64,000 nt of DNA, from contig NC_092569.1 in assembly GCF_037975245.1 (NCBI RefSeq), forward strand, positions 37,012,168 through 37,076,167. Direction: 5' to 3'. The position numbers and the translations under genes were made by a program. Shown here piece by piece: positions 12,001-27,000 of the stretch; positions within the stretch are counted from its first letter, which is position 1; every line of letters starts with the position of its first letter. The notes below the pieces were generated by a model. The model had not been told where the DNA came from and searched no databases. It saw nothing but the letters and a program-made list of their open reading frames with translations. Origin of the DNA: Apostichopus japonicus (taxonomy: Eukaryota > Echinodermata > Holothuroidea > Aspidochirotida > Stichopodidae).

Positions 12001-15000
12001 TTAGTGATTCCTGCTACTGTACCTATATGAAACCATTCAGTAGAATGTATGCAATTGAACACAACATGAAATAACTTGTGTTTCATGGGACTTGTCATCA
12101 TAATACATATCTTATTTCTTACCAGAAAGCCCACAGGCTTAGTGATTCCTGCTACTGTACCTATATGAAACCATTCAGTAGAATGTATGCAATTGAACAC
12201 AACATGAAATAACTTGTGTTTCATGAGACTTGTCATCATAATATAAATCTTATTTCTTACCAGAAAGCCAACAGGCTTAGTGATTCCTTGCCACTTTATA
12301 TAAATCCATTAGTGGATTGTACATATGACTGTCAAGGTTACACCACTGCTACCAGCAAGATACTTGCCTTCAAGTGGGCCTACATATCAAGTATGAAGTT
12401 CATCTCAATTTTACTAGATTTTGACATTTGACCTCAAATGTCCTTGATCTTGATCAAACCAAAGGGATTCTTATACTCACTATCAACGTGGATCACTGTA
12501 CCATGTATAAAGTTTTTCACACTGAGGTGTACAACGTATGGATATCATTCAAGCTTTAATTATTAAGTTATTGTGTTTAAAATGTTTCCTTGAGATTCAA
12601 TTGACTGCTTTTGACCTTTGACCTCCATTACAAAATGAAGAATCTTGTCCTCACTAATATTGTGGAGTTATCATGGTGGTTCTAAGGTAGTCTGACTCTG
12701 AGCTCAGTGATGTTTACCTCCAAAAGAAACAATAGCGTTCTTGTTTGCAGTAAGGTGAATTCACATACCAAGAATGAAGTTGATCCAAGCTTGGCTTTCA
12801 GAGTTATTTGTGTTTACAAAACTTGTTATAACTTTCACCTACTTTGTCCTCAAATGACCTTTCACTTCCACCAATTGCAATAAGGTTAGTGTTGTTCTCA
12901 CTAAGGGGGAATGATCTTACTAAACCTGAAATTCAACCAAGCTTTAGTATTTGAGATATCATGTTAACAAGGTTTTCAGACTTTTGATATGTGTTGACCT
13001 CAAAAGACCTTTAAATTCCACAAATTTCAATAGGATTCTTGTCCTCATCAAGGGGATCATACATCGTGTGAGACACAACCAAGATAAACTTCAGAAATAT
13101 ATCAGAAACATAAATGTGTAAAACATTTTTGAACAGACACAATGAAAGCCAGTTTGACCATTGAAAGAACTATTAATATAATACCATATGGATCTCAGCT
13201 TGCTACCTCTAATGGTGAAAATATCCTTACAGTTCCAAGAACAAAGACACACTTGAGTGCTAGGAACTGATCTAATGGCTGTTAGACTAGGTAGTCCATA
13301 GACTAGCCACTTACATTGATGAGTGTAAGATGTTTAAAGAGCTATAAAATACCAATATGGATGTGAGTTTGCTACCTCTAACGGGGTAAAGACCATTTCC
13401 TTACAGGTCCAAGAACAAAGACACACTTGAGTGCTAGGAACTGATCTAATGGCTGTTAGACTAGGTAGTCCATGGATTAGCCACTTGCATTGATGAGTAT
13501 AAGATGTTTAAAGAGCTATTAATAAAATACCAATATGGATGTGAGTTTGCTACCTCTAACGGGGTAAAGACCATTTCCTTACAGGTCCAAGAACAAAAAC
13601 ACACTTGAGTGCTAGGAACTGATCTAATGGGTGTAAGACTAGGTAGTCCATGGACTAGCCACTTACATTGATGAGTGTGAGATGTTTAAAGAGCTATAAA
13701 ATACCAATATGGATGTGAGTTTGCTACCTCTAACGGGGTAAAGACCATTTCCTTACAGGTCCAAGAACAAAGACACACTTGAGTGCTAGGAACTGATCTA
13801 ATGGGTGTAAGACTAGGTAGTCCATGGACTAGCCACTTACATTGATGAGTGTGAGATGTTTAAAGAGCTATAAAATACCAATATGGATGTGAGTTTGCTA
13901 CCTCTAACGGGGTAAAGACCATTTCCTTACAGGTCCAAGAACAAAGACACACTTGAGTGCTAGGAACTGATCTAATGGGTGTTAGACTAGGTAGTCCATG
14001 GACTAGCCACTTACATTGATGAGTGTGAGATGTTTAAAGAGCTATAAAATACCAATATGGATGTGAGTTTGCTACCTCTAACGGGGTAAAGACCATTTCC
14101 TTACAGGTCCAAGAACAAAGACACACTTGAGTGCTAGGAACTGATCGAATGGGTGTTAGACTAGGTAGTCCATGGACTAGCCACTTACATTGATGAGTGT
14201 GAGATGTTTAAAGAGCTATAAAATACCAATATGGATGTGAGTTTGCTACCTCTAACGGGGTAAAGACCATTTCCTTACAGGTCCAAGAACAAAGACACAC
14301 TTGAGTGCTAGGAACTGATCGAATGGGTGTTAGACTAGGTAGTCCATGGACTAGCCACTTACATTGATGAGTGTGAGATGTTTAAAGAGCTATAAAATAC
14401 CAATATGGATGTGAGTTTGCTACCTCTAACGGGGTAAAGACCATTTCCTTACAGGTCTTGATGATCGTATACACACTATGAGCCACAGAGAATGCATGAG
14501 TCCAGTTGTGGTAAGGAACTTTACGGTAGTTTTTGCGAACAGTTAAAATAAATCTGCACAATTCATCGTAGTCAAACCTGTAGAAGATATTAAAGTAAAA
14601 AAGATGAGAGCTTAGATTTGCAAGGATAGATTATGCAACAAGTCAAAGTCACTCAACAAATATATGTGTGGTGTAATATAACCACATGTTTCCAGTGATT
14701 TCACATATGGAGTACTGTACAAATATATGCATAGTGTGTAATATTAACCACATGTTTCCAGTGATTTCACATATGGAGTACTGTACAAATATATGCATAG
14801 TGTGTAATATTAACCACACGTTTCCAGTGATTTCACATATGGAGTACTGTACAAATATATGCATAGTGTGTAATATTAACCACATGTTTCCCAGTGATTT
14901 CACATATGAAGTACTGTACAAATATATGCATAGTGTGTAATATTAACCACATGTTTCCAGTGATTTCACATATGGAGTATTGTACAAATATATGCATAGT

Positions 15001-18000
15001 GTGTAATATTAACCACATGTTTCCAGTGATTTCACATATGGAGTACTGTACAAATATATGCATAGTGTGTAATATTAACCACATGTTTCCAGTGATTTCA
15101 CATATGGAGTACTGTACAAATATATGCGTAGTGTGTCATATTAACCACATGTTTCCAGTGATTTCACATATGGAGTACTGTACAAATATATGCGTAGTGT
15201 GTCATATTAACCACACGTTTCCCAGTGATTTCACATATGAAGTACTGTACAAATATATGCGTAGTGTGTCATATTAACCACACGTTTCCCAGTGATTTCA
15301 CATATGAAGTACTGTACAAATATATGCGTAGTGTGTCATATTAACCACGTTTCCAGTGATTTCACATATGAAGTACTGTACAAATATATGCGTAGTGTGT
15401 CATATTAACCACATGTTTCCAGTGATTTCACATATGAAGTACTGTACAAATATATGCGTAGTGTGTCATATTAACCACATGTTTCCAGTGATTTCACATA
15501 TGGAGTACTGTACAAATATATGCGTAGTGTGTAATATTAACCACACGTTTCCAGTGATTTCACATATGGAGTACTGTACAAATATATGCATAGTGTGTAA
15601 TATTAACCACACGTTTCCAGTGATTTCACATATGAAGTACTGTACAAATATATGCATAGTGTGTCATATTAACCACACGTTTCCCAGTGATTTCACATAT
15701 GAAGTACTGTACAAATATATGCATAGTGTATAATATTAACCACATGTTTCCAGTGATTTCACATATGAAGTACTGTACAAATATATGCGTAGTGTGTAAT
15801 ATTAACCACATGTTTCCAGTGATTTCACATATGAAGTACTGTACAAATATATGCATAGTGTGTAATATTAACCACATGTTTCCAGTGATTTCACATATGG
15901 AGTACTGTACAAAATATATGCTTATTGTGTAATATTAACCACATGTTTCCAGTGATTTCACATATGGAGTACTGTACAAATATATGCAGAGTGTGTAATA
16001 TTAACCACATGTTTCCAGTGATTTCACATATGGAGTACTGTACAAATATATGCAGAGTGTGTAATATTAACCACATGTTTCCAGTGATTTCACATATGGA
16101 GTACTGTACAAATATATGCAGAGTGTGTAATATTAACCACATGTTTCCAGTGATTTCACATATGGAGTACTGTACAAATATATGCATAGTGTGTAATATT
16201 AACCACATGTTTCCAGTGATTTCACATATGGAGTACTGTACAAATATATGCATAGTGTGTAATATTAACCACATGTTTCCAGTGATTTCACATATGGAGT
16301 ACTGTACAAATATATGCATAGTGTGTAATATTAACCACACGTTTCCAGTGATTTCACATATGGAGTACTGTACAAATATATGCATAGTGTGTAATATTAA
16401 CCACACGTTTCCAGTGATTTCACATATGGAGTACTGTACAAATACATGCATAGTGTGTAATATTAACCACACGTTTCCAGTGATTTCACATATGGAGTAC
16501 TGTACAAATATATGCATAGTGTGTAATATTAACCACATGTTTCCAGTGATTTCACATATGGAGTACTGTACAAATATATGCATAGTGTGTAATATTAACC
16601 ACACGTTTCCAGTGATTTCACATATGGAGTACTGTACAAATATATGCATAGTGTGTAATATTAACCACATGTTTCCAGTGATTTCACATATGGAGTACTG
16701 TACAAATATATGCATAGTGTGTAATATTAACCACGTTTCCAGTGATTTCACATATGGAGTACTGTACAAATATATGCATAGTGTGTAATATTAACCACAT
16801 GTTTCCAGTGATTTCACATATGGAGTATTGTACAAATATATGCATAGTGTGTAATATTAACCACATGTTTCCAGTGATTTCACATATGGAGTACTGTACA
16901 AATATATGCATAGTGTGTAATATTAACCACATGTTTCCAGTGATTTCACATATGGAGTACTGTACAAATATATGCATAGTGTGTAATATTAACCACATGT
17001 TTCCAGTGATTTCACATATGGAGTACTGTACAAATATATGCGTAGTGTGTAATATTAACCACATGTTTCCAGTGATTTCACATATGGAGTACTGTACAAA
17101 ATATATGCTTATTGTGTAATATTAACCACATGTTTCCAGTGATTTCACATATGGAGTACTGTACAAATATATGCAGAGTGTGTAATATTAACCACATGTT
17201 TCCAGTGATTTCATATATGGAGTACTGTACAAATATATGCAGAGTGTGTAATATTAACCACATGTTTCCAGTGATTTCACATATGGAGTACTGTACAAAT
17301 GACTGAACTCAAGCTAAATATCCTGTCTTAATTCATTCATAGCCATAGCAGTAGTTAATGACTCCTCAATTCAAACAGAACTTAACACAGATACGTTTGA
17401 CAAACAAATAAATTTATGTCAAAACACAGAAAGGTTCCTTAAAATAAACCTGTCACCCTCAACAGTATCTTCAGTTGTTTGAATTTAAGACAGGACAAAC
17501 AAGGTACCATTTATACCAGATGGATTAGCAGACTATCATAGTCTGTCAAAGAGTAAAAATTTCACCTGATTAGTTTAACATAATACATTTAGCACTAGCA
17601 GTCTACAATGCTGATCAGTTGAATATAACACAGTGCAGCAGTAGCAGTCTGTATAGCAGTACAATGCTGATCAGTTTAATATAACACAGTGCAGCAGTAG
17701 CAGTCTGTATAGCAGTACAATGCTGATCAGTTTAGTATAACACAGTGCAGCAGTAGCAGTCTGTATAGCAGTACAATGCTGATCAGTGTTATATAACACA
17801 GTGCAGCAGTAGCAGTCTGTATAGCAGTACAATGCTGATGAGTTTAGTATAACACAGTGCAGCAGTAGCAGTCTGTATAGCAGTACAATGCTGATGAGTT
17901 TAATATAACACAGTGCAGCAGTAGCAGTCTGTATAGCAGTACAATGCTGATGAGTTTAATATAACACAGTGCAGCAGTAGCAGTCTGTATAGCAGTACAA

Positions 18001-21000
18001 TGCTGATGAGTTTAATATAACACAGTGCAGCAGTAGCAGTCTGTATAGCAGTACAATGCTGATCAGTTTAATATAACACAGTGCAGCAGTAGCAGTCTGT
18101 ATAGCAGTACAATGCTGATCAGTTTAGTATGACACAGTGCAGCAGTAGCAGTCTGTATAGCAGTACAATGCTGATCAGTTTAATATAACACAGTGCAGCA
18201 GTAGCAGTCTGTATAGCAGTACAATGCTGATCAGTTTAATATAACACAGTGCAGCAGTAGCAGTCTGTATAGCAGTACAATGCTGATCAGTTTAGTATAA
18301 CACAGTGCAGCAGTAGCAGTCTGTATTACAGTACATTGCTGATCAGTTTAATATAACACAGTGCAGCAGTAGCAGTCTGTATAGCAGTACAATGCTGATC
18401 AGTTTAATATAACACAGTGCAGCAGTAGCAGTCTGTATAGCAGTACAATGCTGATCAGTGTTATATAACACAGTGCAGCAGTAGCAGTCTGTATAGCAGT
18501 ACAATGCTGATGAGTGTTATATAACACAGTGCAGCAGTAGCAGTCTGTATAGCAGTACAATGCTGATCAGTTTAATATAACACAGTGCAGCTGTAGCAGT
18601 CTGTATAGCAGTACAATGCTGATCAGTTTAATATAACACAGTGCAGCAGTAGCAGTCTGTATAGCAGTACAATGCTGATGAGTTTAATATAACACAGTGC
18701 AGCAGTAGCAGTCTGTATAGCAGTACAATGCTGATCAGTTTAATATAACACAGTGCAGCAGTAGCAGTCTGTATAGCAGTACAATGCTGATCAGTGTTAT
18801 ATAACACAGTGCAGCAGTAGCAGTCTGTATAGCAGTACAATGCTGATGAGTGTTATATAACACAGTGCAGCAGTAGCAGTCTGTATAGCAGTGCAATGCT
18901 GATCAGTTTAATATAACACAGTGCAGCTGTAGCAGTCTGTATAGCAGTACAATGCTGATGAGTTTAATATAACACAGTGCAGCAGTAGCAGTCTGTATAG
19001 CAGTACAATGCTGATCAGTGTTATATAACACAGTGCAGCAGTAGCAGTCTGTATAGCAGTACAATGCTGATCAGTTTAATATAACACAGTGCAGCAGTAG
19101 CAGTCTGTATAGCAGTACAATGCTGATGAGTTTAATATAACACAGTGCAGCAGTAGCAGTCTGTATAGCAGTACAATGCTGATCAGTTTAATATAACACA
19201 GTGCAGCAGTAGCAGTCTGTATAGCAGTACAATGCTGATCAGTGTTATATAACACAGTGCAGCAGTAGCAGTCTGTATAGCAGTACAATGCTGATCAGTT
19301 TAGTATAACACAGTGCAGCAGTACTTAGCAGTCTGTATAGCAGTACAATGCTGATCAGTTTAATATAACACAGTGCAGTAGTAGCAGTCTGTATAGCAGT
19401 ACAATGCTGATGAGTTTAATATAACACAGTGCAGCAGTAGCAGTCTGTATAGCAGTACAACGCTGATCAGTTTAGTATAACACAGTGCAGTAGTAGCAGT
19501 CTGTATAGCAGTACAATGCTGATCAGTTTAATATAACACAGTGCAGCAGTAGCAGTCTGTATAGCAGTACAATGCTGATCAGTTTAGTATAACACAGTGC
19601 AGCAGTAGCAGTCTGTATAGCAGTACAATGCTGATGAGTTTAATATAACACAGTGCAGCAGTAGCAGTCTGTATAGCAGTACAATGCTGATCAGTTTAGT
19701 ATGACACAGTGCAGCAGTAGCAGTCTGTATAGCAGTACAATGCTGATCAGTTTAATATAACACAGTGCAGCAGTAGCAGTCTGTATAGCAGTACAATGCT
19801 GATCAGTTTAATTTATTCTCGCTATAGTAACAGCACAGTATTATATGACTGTATATAGCACTAAAATGTCAGAGTCTATGAAATGTAAGTGTTGCAGCAG
19901 ATAATACCGTGTTGCTCTGGTGGAGCTGACTTGTAATTTAATATAATTTGATATCATACAATGTTATAGCAGATATGCTTATTAACTGATATCATACAAT
20001 GTTATAGCAGATATGCTTATTAACTGACGAAAGAAGTGCAACAAGAGAAAGCAGTGCAGCATCTTGTAACCAGAAGGTGGAAAGAAAGAAAATAACTGAA
20101 ATAAAAAGAAATTATATCTCTGAAATGTAAACAATTATTTGCTGTAACTCATATTGTATTCATGCAACACCAGGAATCTTTCCAAGTGAGGCCTCCTTAT
20201 GAGTGCCCCCTTATCTTCTCTTATAGTGACTACCTTTAATTGTACTTATAATACCCAAATTCAAGAAAACTAGGTCAGCTAGTTCTTAAACTCACCCTAC
20301 ACTACAGGCATTACTTCACTATGCCCCATCACACAAACTTTGTTGCTCACTAAAAGGATTACTGGCTGCAAACTATGCTAATTGCATCAGAATATGTGGT
20401 TTGTGCAAACCTACCTTTGGCTGCTGTCAATATAGACCTGTAAGATCTAACAATGCTACCTTGTTTGATACATGGTGCTATGACATCCACTATAAATATA
20501 GGTAAGATCTAACCATGCCACATTGTTTCATACAAGGCCCTTTGACTTTCACTATCAATATAGGTAAGATCTAACAATGCTACCTTGCTAATACATGGCG
20601 CTATAACTTTCACGTCATTTGTCCATTCACAGCACAAATTTGTTTGTAACACAATGTGGTTACTTGGAAATGAATGTACAATATCTCAGAAGTTACAGTG
20701 GAAACAATTGCAAACAAGCATTCCAGCAGCAAAATAAACCAAACAGCAAAACCAAAAGAAAAATTATTATTATAAAATTATTGCGAGCAAGGTATGAGAG
20801 AAAAGGAAAGAAAAAGATAGAAGAGCATCAGCAGGGCAGAGTAATAAAGAGCTGGGCCAAACAATGCGGGCTTGTAATACCTCTGACTCATTTCAAGGAA
20901 TTCCGGAGGTGCACTGTGGAGTGGTGAAATGCATGACATACAATTAAAGAAAATTGTAACTGAAAAAAAATGGTAGGATAAATATTGCACAGCCCATTTA

Positions 21001-24000
21001 ATTTGCATATACAAGCTTTACCCTTTGGCATGACAGATTGTAAGCGTGCAGAACTGTAATGAATTTGCATATTGGGAACCAACACTTACTCCAGTCACTG
21101 ATGCCTTTATGAAAATATTAAATCTGTGAACTAGCCAAGTGGTTACATACAATTGTCTGGTTGGATAAATTTGAGCACACTGGATCTGTGGGACATGTCC
21201 CAGAACACATTGTGTCTGGTTACAATATTACGCTGGATCTGTGAGAAATGTCCCAGAACACATTGTGTCTGGTTACAATATGACACTGGATCTGTGGGAC
21301 ATGTCCCAGAACACATTGTGTCTGGTTACAATATTACACTGGATCTGTGAGACATGTCCCAGAACACATTGTGTCTGGTTACAATATTACACTGGATCTG
21401 TGAGACATGTCCCAGAACACATTGTGTCTGGTTACAATATTACACTGGATCTGTGAGACATGTCCCAGAACACATTGTGTCTGGTTACAATATTACACTG
21501 GATCTGTGAGACATGTCCCAGAACACATTGTGTCTGGTTACAATATTACACTGGATCTGTGAGACATGTCCCAGAACACATTGTGTCTGGTTACAATATT
21601 ACACTGGATCTGTGAGACATGTCTCAGAACACATTGTGTCTAGTTACAATATTACACTGGATCTGTGAGACATGTCCCAGAACACATTGTGTCTGGTTAC
21701 AATATTACGCTGGATCTGTGAGAAATGTCCCAGAACACATTGTGTCTGGTTACAATATGACACTGGATCTGTGGGACATGTCCCAGAACACATTGTGTCT
21801 GGTTACAATATTACACTGGATCTGTGAGACATGTCCCAGAACACATTGTGGCTGGTTACAATATTACACTGGATCTGTGAGACATGTCCCAGAACACATT
21901 GTGTCTGGTTGCAATATTACACTGGATCTGTGAGACATGTCCCAGAACACATTGTGTCTAGTTACAATATTACACTGGATCTGTGAGACATGTCCCAGAA
22001 CACATTGTCTGGTTACAATATTACACTGGATCTGTGAGACATGTCCCAGAACACATTGTGTCTGGTTGCAATATTACACTGGATCTGTGAGACATGTCCC
22101 AGAACACATTGTGTCTAGTTACAATATTACACTGGATCTGTGAGACATGTCCCAGAACACATTGTGTCTAGTTACAATATTACACTGGATCTGTGAGACA
22201 TGTCCCAGAACACATTGTGTCTGGTTACAATATTACACTGGATCTGTGAGACATGTCCCAGAACACATTGTGTCTGGTTACAATATTACACTGGATCTGT
22301 GAGACAAATTCTCAGAACACATTGTGTCTAGTTACAATATTACACTGGATCTGTGAGACATGTCCCAGAACACATTGTGTCTGGTTACAATATGACACTG
22401 GATCTGTGAGACATATCCCAGAACACACTGTCTGGTTACAATATTACACTGGATCTGTGAGACAAATTCTCAGAACACATTGTGTCTGGTTACAATATTA
22501 CACTGGATCTGTGAGACATGTCCCAGAACACATTGTGTCTAGTTACAATATGACACTGGATCTGTGAGACATGTCCCAGAACACATTGTGTCTAGTTTGT
22601 GTAAAATGTTGCAAATCTGTGTATATGAGTAAGTCTGTTCTGATTACTAGTACAAAAGCAGATGTTATCACTTACTCTTTTATGTTGAACAGATCTTTAA
22701 ACATACAAAGAACATAGAGAGGCTTGGCAGATTCATCTAGACCCCAAGGAGAAAAGTCAAACCTGTTTAAATAAAGAAAACATAATTCTACAATCATTCA
22801 CCAAAACCTGGGTTAATTATCAGCTATTTTATATGGAGCTAAACAAAAATATGAAAGGAAAAGATCATTTTAATGTTTTTCATTCATGTTAACCTTTATT
22901 AATTACTGATTTAAAGAGTTTTCCTTTGACCTCCATTTGTATAATGGTCAATGCTTCAAGCAGTTGGTGTTACGACCATTTGCGATCATTCAACTAGCTA
23001 CTGTACACAAGTGTTTTATATTGTACCTCCTCATTAACAGTGGTGCCAATAACTACCAACCATTCATTGCCTACACACTTGGCTCTCTATGGCTAATATT
23101 GTGTCATGTAACTTCATCTGAAAGCCAGATTGTGTGTTACAGTCACTTTTAATTATCAAGATGAAAAATTCCCTGGTAACACAAAATATTGAAGAGAGGA
23201 AGGTGGTAGTGGGGGGGGGGGGACTTTTATTATATTAAATAAGACAGGATATGGTTGGTGCAAAACCATGGTGGTCATCATTCTCTTTACTTGCTTAAAC
23301 TTGCAAAAGAATGAAACAAACTGTTTGAACAACTCTGAGGTAGACTAGAAATAGACTTTGAGGAAAAATGTGTTCTTACCTAGCAATATCTGGAATGGGT
23401 TCAGGTAGGGCCATTTTACGAAGGTACGTAAACTCCTCATCTGTACACTGATTGTGATAACTAAGAACCTCTAGGGCTACACGATTCTTCTGTTCAGATC
23501 GTCTGATCTTTTGGTATAACTACAACAAGAACAAGTAGAAGAGAGAAGACCTCAAAAGACTGACTACTTAGTATTCCTTTACATCACGTCTGATCTTTTG
23601 GTATAACTACAACAAGAACAAGCAGAAGAGAGAAGACCTCAAAGACTGACTACTTAGTATTCCTTTACATCACGTCTGATCTTTTGGTATAACTACAACA
23701 AGAACAAGCAGAAGAGAGAAGACCTCAAAGACTGACTACTTAGTATTCCTTTACATCACGTCTGATCTTTTGGTATAAACTACAACAAGAACAAGCAGAA
23801 GAGAGAAGATCTCAAAGACTGACTACTTAGTATTCCTTTACATCACGTCTGATCTTTTGGTATAACTACAACAAGAACAAGCAGAAGAGAGAAGACCTCA
23901 AAGACTGACTACTTAGTATTCCTTTACATCACGTCTGATCTTTTGGTATAAACTACAACAAGAACAAGCAGAAGAGAGAAGATCTCAAAGACTGACTACT

Positions 24001-27000
24001 TAGTATTCCTTTACATCACGTCTGATCTTTTGGTATAACTACAACAAGAACAAGCAGAAGAGTGAAGAAGACCTCAATAGACTGACTACTTAGTATTCCT
24101 TTACATCACGTCTGATCTTTTGGTATAACTACAACAAGAACAAGCAGAAGAGAGAAGAAGACCTCAAAAGACTGACTACTTAGTATTCCTTTACATCACG
24201 TCTGATCTTTTGGTATAACTACAACAAGAACAAGCAGAAGAGAGAAGATCTCAAAGACTGACTACTTAGTATTCCTTTACATCACGTCTGATCTTTTGGT
24301 ATAACTACAACAAGAACAAGCAGGAGAAGAAGACCTCGAAAGACTGACTACATAGTATTCCTTTACATCACGTCTGATCTTTTGGTATAACTACAACAAG
24401 AACAAGCAGAAGAGAGAAGACCTCAAAGACTGACTACATAGTATTCCTTTACATCACGTCTGATCTTTTGGTATAACTACAACAAGAACAAGCAGAAGAG
24501 TGAAGAAGACCTCAATAGACTGACTACTTAGTATTCCTTTACATCACGTCTGATCTTTTGGTATAACTACAACAAGCACAAGCAGAAGAGAGAAGAAGAC
24601 CTCAATAGACTGACTACTTAGTATTCCTTTACATCACGTCTGATCTTTTGGTATAACTACAACAAGAACAAGCAGAAGAGAGAAGAAGACCTCGAAAGAC
24701 TGACTACTTAGTATTCCTTTACATCACGTCTGATCTTTTGGTATAACTACAACAAGAACAAGCAGAAGAGAGAAGAAGACCTCGAAAGACTGACTACTTA
24801 GTATTCCTTTACATCACGTCTGATCTTTTGGTATAACTACAACAAGAACAAGCAGAAGAGAGAAGAAGACCTCAAAAGACTGACTACTTAGTATTCCTTT
24901 ACATCACGTCTGATCTTTTGGTATAACTACAACAAGAACAAGCAGAAGAGAGAAGAAGACCTCAAAAGACTGACTACTTTGTATTCCTTTACATCACGTC
25001 TGATCTTTTGGTATAACTACAACAAGAACAAGCAGAAGAGTGAAGAAGACCTCAAAGACTGACTACATAGTATTCCTTTACATCACGTCTGATCTTTTGG
25101 TATAACTACAACAAGAACAAGCAGAAGAGTGAAGAAGACCTCAATAGACTGACTACTTAGTATTCCTTTACATCACGTCTGATCTTTTGGTATAACTACA
25201 ACAAGAACAAGCAGAAGAGAGAAGAAGACCTCAATAGACTGACTACTTAGTATTCCTTTACATCACGTCTGATCTTTTGGTATAACTACAACAAGAACAA
25301 GCAGAAGAGAGAAGAAGACCTCGAAAGACTGACTACTTAGTATTCCTTTACATCACGTCTGATCTTTTGGTATAACTACAACAAGAACAAGCAGAAGAGA
25401 GAAGAAGACCTCGAAAGACTGACTACTTAGTATTCCTTTACATCACGTCTGATCTTTTGGTATAACTACAACAAGAACAAGCAGAAGAGAGAAGAAGACC
25501 TCGAAAGACTGACTACTTAGTATTCCTTTACATCACGTCTGATCTTTTGGTATAACTACAACAAGAACAAGCAGAAGAGAGAAGAAGACCTCGAAAGACT
25601 GACTACTTAGTATTCCTTTACATCACGTCTGATCTTTTGGTATAACTACAACAAGAACAAGCAGAAGAGAGAAGATCTCAAAGACTGACTACTTAGTATT
25701 CCTTTACATCACGTCTGATCTTTTGGTATAACTACAACAAGAACAAGCAGGAGAAGAAGACCTCGAAAGACTGACTACTTAGTATTCCTTTACATCACGT
25801 CTGATCTTTTGGTATAACTACAACAAGAACAAGCAGAAGAGAGAAGAAGACCTCGAAAGACTGACTACTTAGTATTCCTTTACATCACGTCTGATCTTTT
25901 GGTATAACTACAACAAGAACAAGCAGAAGAGAGAAGAAGACCTCAATAGACTGACTACTTAGTATTCCTTTACATCACGTCTGATCTTTTGGTATAACTA
26001 CAACAAGAACAAGCAGAAGAGAGAAGAAGACCTCAAAAGACTGACTACTTAGTATTCCTTTACATCACGTCTGATCTTTTGGTATAACTACAACAAGAAC
26101 AAGCAGAAGAGAGAAGAAGACCTCAATAGACTGACTACTTAGTATTCCTTTACATCACATGCATCACTGCCAAACATAAATGCATAGTTCTGGAGCTAAC
26201 CAAGTAAGTTCTACCATAACTCACACTGTCTCCACAAATTTGCTGGCTGCTTTCTTTTCATGTTGCTTGTTAATAGATATGAGTGTTCTCTACCGTTGAG
26301 ATTAATGGATGGATCAATTCACTATTTGTCTGATATTATTTGCCTAAGAATGTCTTTCATTGGATGAGTATGAACAATTTACTTCTACTGCAGTCAGGCA
26401 CATATCAAATTATGAGAAATTTAAGGTAAGTCCTGGTTTACCACCAATGGCTGGATGAGAGAGAAAGTTTAGAAAGGTCAGACTCAGTAACCACTTCTAC
26501 AATAATTGTTGCAATATTTCTTTGAAATTGGATAAATACTGAAATAAGAGAACCAGAGAAATCAGCTCGTGGTACCAGTAATAATGTAGGTATAGTCTAG
26601 GTCTTGTGAATTACATCTATCAAACAACTTGTGTAAATCATTATCACAGTAGCATGGCTACTTCTGAACTCACTGCTTGTACTCAACAAGCAATCATCTA
26701 TCTGTGAGTACATAGGATTGCATAGTACAGTTAAAGCCCACTGCTTGTACTCAACAAGCAATCATCTATCTGTGAGTACATAGGATTGCATAGTACAGTC
26801 TGAGTCCACTGCTTGTACTCAACATGCAATCATCTATCTGTGAGTACATAGGATTGCATAGAACTGTTAAAGCCCACTGCTTGTACTCAACATGGAATCA
26901 TCTATCTGTGAGTACATAGGATTGCATAGTACAATCTGAGTCAATTACTTGTACTCAACATGCAATAATCTATCTGTGAGTACATAGGACTGCATAGTAC

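Noticed and set aside
14454-14460. Alternative donor GTAAGG inside exon W17 (after AAGACCT)
   Set aside because: Good consensus, but would end in phase 1, not matching W18, and would delete the VFTPLE segment that aligns with PDE10A LFTDLE.
15891-16788. Overlapping 287- and 292-codon open frames on both strands
   Set aside because: 66-bp array read in two strands at once; simultaneous openness shows it is a periodicity artefact.
20619-20927. 102-codon lysine-rich plus-strand open frame
   Set aside because: Composition reflects A-rich DNA; no family resemblance.
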